From the NCBI GenBank assembly GCA_013348845.1, contig CP054675.1:877501-941500 (forward strand): DNA of 64,000 bases. Direction: 5' to 3'. Position 1 is the stretch's first letter, and every line of letters begins with the position of its first letter. Below are positions 59,129-64,000 of the stretch, piece after piece. The stretch is from Candidatus Tepidiaquacella proteinivora. Lineage in GTDB: Bacteria > Bacteroidota > Ignavibacteria > Tepidaquicellales > Tepidaquicellaceae. The notes under the pieces are model-generated. The model made no database searches. It was given only the letters and a program-made list of their open reading frames with translations, and was not told the DNA's origin. A program made the translations under genes and the position numbers.

Positions 59129-59863
59129 TTAAATTATTTTAAAAAAATTTAAATTATATCTAATTACAGAAATTAAATCTAAAAATAACATAACAAGCCA
59201 GTGCAAAATCCAGGAATAAATAAAAGACTTACTCCTAATCGCTTGAATTCCCAAAATAATTCCTGCAAATATTGATGCAAATAATTCAAGTTCCGGCTTT
59301 CCCCTGTGAAGTATAAAAAAGGGAATAGTTTGAATAAGAATAGCATAATAACCAAACTTTTCAAACAGTCCGAATAATGTAAATCCCCGCCATAAAAATT
59401 CCCATCCGAACATATAGACAAGAATACATAATTCATAAATAATTAATAAAGATGGATTATCTTTAATTTTCTGTCCCCCCTGAGGATAGGCAATAGTAAA
59501 TGATTCAGACGCAGATACAATCCAGATAACAGGGATCATTACCAGAAGAAAAATCCCAATAGTAATAAGACCAAACTTTATATCCCCTAATCTAAATCCA
59601 AAATCTGATAATTTTTCTTTAAGAATGAAAATTATTATTAATGCTGGTATAATAAACATAATAGTACCATCAGCAAGTAACCAATAAATTCTTGATTCGA
59701 ATTTATCCCCGCCAAAAACTCTTATATAAAAATACGGATTAGCAAATACGAAAGAAATAAATATAATAAATGGAATACTTAGAAGAATTACAGCAGGTTT
59801 TAATTCTAAAGTTTTAACCGATTCTTTAAACTTTCGGAATTCAGACTCTAAAAAATTTTTCAA
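59129..59863 (-). CDS. CPBP-family intramembrane protease (CAAX-type), variant motif
   Basis: A 244-residue membrane protein with about seven helices and the CPBP/Abi motifs in modified form: motif 1 reads GWEFLWRGF (one Glu retained of EExxxR, Arg kept) near 153, motif 2 FFILH near 185, and motif 3 SWILHWLVMLF near 217. It may cleave prenylated or other membrane proteins; many bacterial members act in maturation or immunity. It starts on TTG (59863) with a four-base overlap (TTGA) of the YbbR gene stop, so the two are coupled. Confidence 0.8.
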   Translation of the reverse strand: MKNFLESEFRKFKESVKTLELKPAVILLSIPFIIFISFVFANPYFYIRVFGGDKFESRIYWLLADGTIMFIIPALIIIFILKEKLSDFGFRLGDIKFGLITIGIFLLVMIPVIWIVSASESFTIAYPQGGQKIKDNPSLLIIYELCILVYMFGWEFLWRGFTLFGLFEKFGYYAILIQTIPFFILHRGKPELELFASIFAGIILGIQAIRSKSFIYSWILHWLVMLFLDLISVIRYNLNFFKII

Positions 59864-60783
59864 TTTTCTGACTTATTTTTTATAATATACTGAAATTGAT
59901 TAGGCTCGTATTTAATTAAATTATAATCTACAGGGATTCTGATATCCGGAGTAATAAATCCTGTACTATCTTTTTCCAGTAATGAAAAATCTACCATAAC
60001 AGAAATATCTTCCATCTTTAATTTTGATAAATGATTAACTCCTCCTCTGAATATTAAATCAATTTTAGGTGGAATTAAAACCACTTCTTTGTTTGCAGGC
60101 AAATCTCTCACAGTAATATTAACGCCTTCAAGTTTTTTCTCCGCTAAGAGTTCAACATTATAAAAAACTGTTACTGTTTTAGGTTCTATAGCTATTAAAT
60201 TTTTTAAAGTGTCTTTTAAATTAATAACTCTTGAAAACTTCTGACTTACATTTTCAATTGTCAGAGAAACGGTAGGAATAGATTTTAATTTCATTAATAT
60301 TGAGCTTGCCCCAAAAACTTTAACCGAATCAGGTTCAATTTTTGGATTACCGACAATGACATATCCTTCCTTAGGAATAACAACCAAATTATTTTTAACT
60401 TTTACATATTTCTCTGATATATTATCAAAAACAATATCAAGAGAATCGGGATAAACATTAAGAATAGTTATGTTTTCAGGTATTCCAATTATATTTTTTA
60501 ATTCGGAAACAGGACTTATTACTACATTTCTTTTATAATTAGTTAAATCAAGATTATAAACAGGCTTATTTCCAAGAATCACAATAAGTAAATCCCACCC
60601 TTTTCCTTTTAAAGTAACATCTATAGAATTGGGTAATTCAGAAGCTAATGCCTGTTTCTGTGATAATTTTACATTTACAGGAATTGAAAAATTAATTATA
60701 AAAACATCAGATAAACTTATATATAACCACAGAGCAGTAGCAAAAATAAACGAAAATAAAACGATAATAATATTTCTTTTCAT
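59860..60783 (-). CDS. YbbR-domain membrane-anchored protein
   Basis: A 307-residue protein with one N-terminal transmembrane helix (6-22) followed by repeated beta domains of YbbR type (SIPVNVKLSQKQALASELPNSIDVTLKGKGW, then YPDSLDIVFDNISEKYVKVKNNL and PDSVKVFGASSILMKLKSIPTVSLTIENVSQ). In Firmicutes the YbbR protein CdaR regulates the c-di-AMP cyclase CdaA, but no cdaA lies here, so that role is not implied. It sits between the GWxTD gene and the CPBP protease gene with tight spacing. Confidence 0.8.
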   Translation of the reverse strand: MKRNIIIVLFSFIFATALWLYISLSDVFIINFSIPVNVKLSQKQALASELPNSIDVTLKGKGWDLLIVILGNKPVYNLDLTNYKRNVVISPVSELKNIIGIPENITILNVYPDSLDIVFDNISEKYVKVKNNLVVIPKEGYVIVGNPKIEPDSVKVFGASSILMKLKSIPTVSLTIENVSQKFSRVINLKDTLKNLIAIEPKTVTVFYNVELLAEKKLEGVNITVRDLPANKEVVLIPPKIDLIFRGGVNHLSKLKMEDISVMVDFSLLEKDSTGFITPDIRIPVDYNLIKYEPNQFQYIIKNKSEN

Positions 60784-60800
60784 CTATACAGAACTAAAAC

Positions 60801-62180
60801 TTATTTTTTCTTTAACTGATTTTTCCAATCTTCATTTCTTAGTTCACCTCTTATAGTAGAATGTATTAATTCATATATACCTGACCCGGTAAACTTGCTT
60901 TCAGCAAATACACATATTGTACCGCCTTCAATAGTTTCATAATGCCAAATCTGATAACTTCTGATATCCGCTTCATATTCGTATTTTTCCACATCATTTG
61001 GTTCACCATAAATCATATAAATTCTACCTCTATCAGTTCTCCAGCCTTCTAAAAAAGGTTCCTTGAACATCTTATTAGCATTATCAATTCTTTTAAAGTA
61101 ATTAATCTTATATTCATTTATTTGAGTATATGGGGTATTGTCTCTTTTAGCCCAGAACATATACATAAATTTTCTTTTTGCATCAAGATTAGTTAAACTT
61201 TTGTAATTCTTTGTTTCCTCATCTGTTCTAATATAGACGGCTTTTTCGAACTCATTATCTAATTGAGATTCAGTCATAGTCGCATATTCACTTTTGAGAA
61301 AATCTACATTCTCTTTTGCGGTATGATCTGTAATATTTCTTATGGTATTATATACATAAAACTTTTTTTCCGAAGATGTTAATACAAAATTATTATCATC
61401 AACTATATTTACTTTAAGAAAATATGTTCCGCTTTCAAGTGTATCGATGTTAAATTTCCCGGTTTCTATAATCATATTATGAGCGCTTTGAATAACATCG
61501 GAAACAAAATAAATTACACTGTCATTAATATTGGTAATTGATTTTTTAAGAAGAACATTTCTACCATAATACTTCAGCCCATAAATCTCAAAGTAATAAT
61601 ACAAAGAATTTAAATTATTACCGAAAAACTGGTTTGGATTGGGAATAATTTCATATCCGAATTTATTAAACATTCCATCTTTAATAACTGATTCATTAAT
61701 TGCAGTAGATAATTGAATTCCACTTATTTTAAGCTCATTTAATTTATACAATGGTACTGTTAAATCAAAGTCGAATTTATCCACTCTTGTTGTATCAGCA
61801 GCATCCCTTGCGATTATTTGTAATTTATAATCACCGGGATAGAGAAGTATCGCAGGTAATTGTGTAATTTCTTTTTGTTTCAGTTTAAATTGCGAAGAGT
61901 CAGAAATATTTACGGGAAGTTTGTAGGAATTGTTTAAATATCTTTCATCTTTTCCTTTGTCAAAAAATTCAATATTTATCAAAACATTTGCCTGATATTT
62001 ATCCCCCGTTTTTTTAAATATTAAATTGCTATGATAGAATGCAAGATAAACTTCAATTAAAGATGTAGTATCATTATTCCGGAAAATTGTATAGTCAGCA
62101 TCAAAAATAAATTTCTCCTGTGAATAGCAATTTATAAAATAAACAAAAAGTAATATTAGAGTAAAAAATAATTTTTTCAT
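60801..62180 (-). CDS. GWxTD domain-containing protein
   Basis: A 459-residue exported protein with a signal peptide (1-20, NCYSQ). The C-terminal GWxTD domain is clear: EGWRTDRGRIYMIYGEPNDVEKYEYE near 373-398, followed by YQIWHYETI and FTGSGIYELIHST. The central region is a beta-rich domain. GWxTD proteins are typical of Chlorobi/Ignavibacteria and relatives; their role is unknown. It heads the group YbbR-CPBP-pdxJ-lptB and follows the PorV-like gene and its terminator. Confidence 0.9.
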   Translation of the reverse strand: MKKLFFTLILLFVYFINCYSQEKFIFDADYTIFRNNDTTSLIEVYLAFYHSNLIFKKTGDKYQANVLINIEFFDKGKDERYLNNSYKLPVNISDSSQFKLKQKEITQLPAILLYPGDYKLQIIARDAADTTRVDKFDFDLTVPLYKLNELKISGIQLSTAINESVIKDGMFNKFGYEIIPNPNQFFGNNLNSLYYYFEIYGLKYYGRNVLLKKSITNINDSVIYFVSDVIQSAHNMIIETGKFNIDTLESGTYFLKVNIVDDNNFVLTSSEKKFYVYNTIRNITDHTAKENVDFLKSEYATMTESQLDNEFEKAVYIRTDEETKNYKSLTNLDAKRKFMYMFWAKRDNTPYTQINEYKINYFKRIDNANKMFKEPFLEGWRTDRGRIYMIYGEPNDVEKYEYEADIRSYQIWHYETIEGGTICVFAESKFTGSGIYELIHSTIRGELRNEDWKNQLKKK

Positions 62181-62230
62181 AACATTATTTATATATAATA
62201 TAATAACAAAATATTCATAAAAAATAAAAT

Positions 62231-62268
62231 AAAAAAGGTAACTTTAGAATTAATCTAAAGTTACCTTT
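62231..62268 (-). terminator. Intrinsic terminator after the PorV-like gene
   Basis: A 15-bp stem (AAAGGTAACTTTAGA with its complement, five-base loop) is followed on the minus strand by TTTTTTATTTTATTTT. It lies 20 bases past the PorV-like stop and separates it from the GWxTD transcript. Confidence 0.92.
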
Positions 62269-62287
62269 AAATATTCATAAAAGTTTA

Positions 62288-63319
62288 TCAGAATCCGAGG
62301 TATAAAGTAAAGAATTGATTTGTTGAATCAAATCCTTTTTCGTTGATGATTCTGTAAGCATAATCAAATCCAATTGTAAAGCTACCAAAAGGATATCTTA
62401 TGCCTGCACCGAAGGTTGGTCCAAATAATGATTCATCTGAATTCTTATCGGGATAAATATTGAAAGCACCTCTTGCATAAAACATATTATTGTAATTATA
62501 CTCTAAACCGAACCTATACTCATCACTCGTAAAACCTGAATTCTGAAATGAACCTAAGAGATTTAAATTCATCTTATCAGTTAATCTCAAGTTATATCCT
62601 ATTCCAATTTCCAGGTTTGTCGGAAGGTCAAAACTTTGCAAAACTACTCTTTGAGTATAAGACCGGCCTTCAATTTCATAAGTTCTGTCAAGACCAGGAC
62701 CATTGAAAGTCATTGACGGACCAAGATTCTTTAAGGCAATCCCGAACGAAAATCCTGTTGTACCTGCTATATATTGAATACCAAAGTCAAATGCAAATCC
62801 GGTTGCATTAACATTAGCAACATTTTCATTAATAACTTTAACATTAGTCCCAAATCTAATCCTATCAGTCATTTGTCTTGCTAAGCCTAAATTTGCGATA
62901 ATATAAGTTGGTTTAAATATAGCACCAGTACCTTCAGGTTGAAGCTCGGTAGTTTCCTGAATTTCTCCGATGTTCAGAGTTTTAATAGAAACTCCAATGT
63001 TACCGAGATTGCCGAGTTTAGCTCCTGCAGCAAAATATTCTACCTTCATATCTGCAAAATATGTCATATGAGAGAATTGCACCTCAGCATAATTAGAATT
63101 TAAAACCGCCAATCCAGCCGGGTTCCAGTAAATCGCTTCAACACCAGTAACATTAGAAAGATTTGAACCGGAAAGAGAAGTCCCAACTGAACCAACAGGA
63201 ATTAAAAGCTCAGGAGCAGCTGATGTCCCTAACTTCTTGCGTGGTCCACTGTAAGAAATATTTGCTGCGAAGACTAATATTAATATTATTGCAAATATTT
63301 TTATGTATTTTAATTTCAT
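62288..63319 (-). CDS. PorV/PorQ-family outer-membrane protein
   Basis: A 343-residue protein with a signal peptide (1-25, ISYSG), then an outer-membrane barrel of the PorV/PorQ (UPF0164) type: GVEAIYWNPAGLAVLNSNYAEVQFSHMTYFADMKVEYFAAGAKLG near 60-105, NLGPSMTFNGPG near 205, and C-terminal FFTLYLGF. PorV is a shuttle of the type IX secretion system that receives cargo on the outer surface. It is preceded by a T9SS cargo gene, a common pairing in FCB genomes. A GGAG-type ribosome-binding site precedes the ATG. Confidence 0.92.
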   Translation of the reverse strand: MKLKYIKIFAIILILVFAANISYSGPRKKLGTSAAPELLIPVGSVGTSLSGSNLSNVTGVEAIYWNPAGLAVLNSNYAEVQFSHMTYFADMKVEYFAAGAKLGNLGNIGVSIKTLNIGEIQETTELQPEGTGAIFKPTYIIANLGLARQMTDRIRFGTNVKVINENVANVNATGFAFDFGIQYIAGTTGFSFGIALKNLGPSMTFNGPGLDRTYEIEGRSYTQRVVLQSFDLPTNLEIGIGYNLRLTDKMNLNLLGSFQNSGFTSDEYRFGLEYNYNNMFYARGAFNIYPDKNSDESLFGPTFGAGIRYPFGSFTIGFDYAYRIINEKGFDSTNQFFTLYLGF

Positions 63320-63355
63320 TTTTCCTTTTACTCCTTATAATTTATTAATTAAAGT

Positions 63356-63380
63356 CTCCCCGGTATTATCTACCGGGGAG
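63356..63380 (-). terminator. Terminator-like hairpin between the T9SS cargo and PorV-like genes
   Basis: CTCCCCGGTA pairs with TACCGGGGAG around a five-base loop, 17 bases past the cargo gene stop. The sequence after it on the minus strand (ACTTTAATTAAT) is not a clean U-run, so attenuation or partial termination is likely rather than full. Confidence 0.55.
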
Positions 63381-63396
63381 CAAATTAATTCTATTG

Positions 63397-64000
63397 TTAG
63401 AAATTAATCCTTTCCTGAGCTGTGAATACAACTATCTTAAGCACTTTAGTACCGATACCAGGCGCATCAATAAGAGCAATATAAATACCTGATGCTACAG
63501 GAACTTTAGATTCGTTTTGCAAATTCCATTCAAGTGTACTATTAGTAGAGCCGGGCGGATCATTCTTTTCAAGTGTCTTAATCAAATCACCATTCAAAGT
63601 ATAAATCTTAATTGTGCATTTCAATGGTAGATGCCTGAATGTAACGAATTTATCACTTAAAGATCTATCAAGGGTACTGAAACCATAATAGGGATTCGGT
63701 ACGACTTTTATCTTATCCAGAGCATTTGTTTCTTTTGCATAATTGGGGTCTCCGAACTTCGGTGCAACCACATCAAATTCATAGAACAATGGTTTCGTCG
63801 GAACATTTGATGCTACATAAGGTCGTGTTACAGTATAAGGATATATATACATAGCATCACCTTCGGTAAAGTTAGCAGAAGAATTTATTCTTCTTGCTGC
63901 CCAGACATACATAACATCAATATTTGCAGTTATATATAAATTCCTTGATGTTGTTGCATAGAATGCATCCCAGGCAGGATCACCGTATGTTGAGTTGAAT
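63397..64000 (-). CDS. T9SS cargo protein, C-terminal part (cut by window edge)
   Basis: The frame is open from 63397 to the right edge. A methionine at 63912 is internal: upstream in frame the sequence continues with YGDPAWDAFYATTSRNLYIT before it. The visible 200 residues end in a type A-like sorting domain: VVPNPYYGFSTLDRS, KCTIKIYTLNGDLIKTLEKN, LEWNLQNESKVPVASGIYIALIDAPGIG. Proteins with this end are exported by the type IX system. It lies upstream of the PorV-like gene on the same strand. Confidence 0.85.
   Translation of the reverse strand, partial: FNSTYGDPAWDAFYATTSRNLYITANIDVMYVWAARRINSSANFTEGDAMYIYPYTVTRPYVASNVPTKPLFYEFDVVAPKFGDPNYAKETNALDKIKVVPNPYYGFSTLDRSLSDKFVTFRHLPLKCTIKIYTLNGDLIKTLEKNDPPGSTNSTLEWNLQNESKVPVASGIYIALIDAPGIGTKVLKIVVFTAQERINF

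Noticed and set aside
63397-63912. A complete 171-residue protein starting at 63912
   Set aside because: The frame is open upstream to the window edge with cargo-protein sequence, so the methionine is internal.

Overview
The window is AT-rich bacterial chromosome with Gram-negative envelope genes and the hallmarks of the Bacteroidetes/Chlorobi side of the tree, most likely an Ignavibacteria- or Chlorobi-related lineage. The evidence is: type IX secretion (T9SS) C-terminal sorting sequences, a PorV/PorQ-family protein, a GWxTD protein, SusC-like TonB receptors with a carboxypeptidase-regulatory N-terminus, a GldG-type ABC cluster, an S46 peptidase, an EF-P of the Chlorobi type (PGNLRAF loop), and promoters of the form TTG-N20-TAnnTTTG. 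There is no insertion sequence, prophage or CRISPR array. Most of the window is core housekeeping sequence; the least ordinary part is the signalling region at 35-43 kb.

Layout. 1-7 kb (minus strand): an outer-membrane protein, rfbB, a GldA/F/G-like ABC system with a DUF4340 partner, plsY and the first codons of gpsA. 7.4-12.4 kb: a TonB receptor, a MetH that stops after its pterin domain, and a lipoprotein. 12.4-20.9 kb: tRNA-Cys and tRNA-Gly, an SDR enzyme, pyruvate kinase, a small lipoprotein, a PAS histidine kinase, groES-groEL under a CIRCE operator, a TIGR02757 protein and miaA. 20.9-24 kb: a large T9SS cargo protein. 24-32.4 kb (minus strand): one long operon purN-purH-mreB-mreC-mreD-mrdA-rodA-pyrF, joining purine synthesis, the rod-shape elongasome and a pyrimidine step. 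32.6-35.2 kb: a second TonB receptor.

35.3-43.3 kb is a signalling island. It holds two stand-alone receiver proteins, a five-PAS hybrid kinase whose receiver tail is frameshifted, a receiver-kinase, and an NtrC-type sigma-54 activator. A RelE/ParE toxin-antitoxin pair and tRNA-His are embedded in it. A textbook sigma-54 promoter (TTGGCAC-N5-TTGC) lies upstream of a previously unlisted 34-residue membrane protein and the first receiver gene. A weaker sigma-54-like site lies upstream of the second receiver gene. Both have the same CWGGTTTCATTWTGA motif 85-105 bp upstream of the predicted start, where an enhancer-binding protein would sit. This is my best candidate for an undescribed regulatory circuit.

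43.5-64 kb: an S46 peptidase; then a plus-strand operon of an ECF sigma factor, two tandem TlpA-like lipoproteins (one without its CxxC), dxr, rseP and ubiE; iorA-iorB and gap on the minus strand; efp-accB-accC, a FabL-like SDR and an FmdB-family protein on the plus strand; and a minus-strand envelope cluster (T9SS cargo, PorV-like protein, GWxTD protein, YbbR protein, CPBP protease, pdxJ, lptB). All functional calls come from reading the translated sequence and recognising families; no database search was possible.
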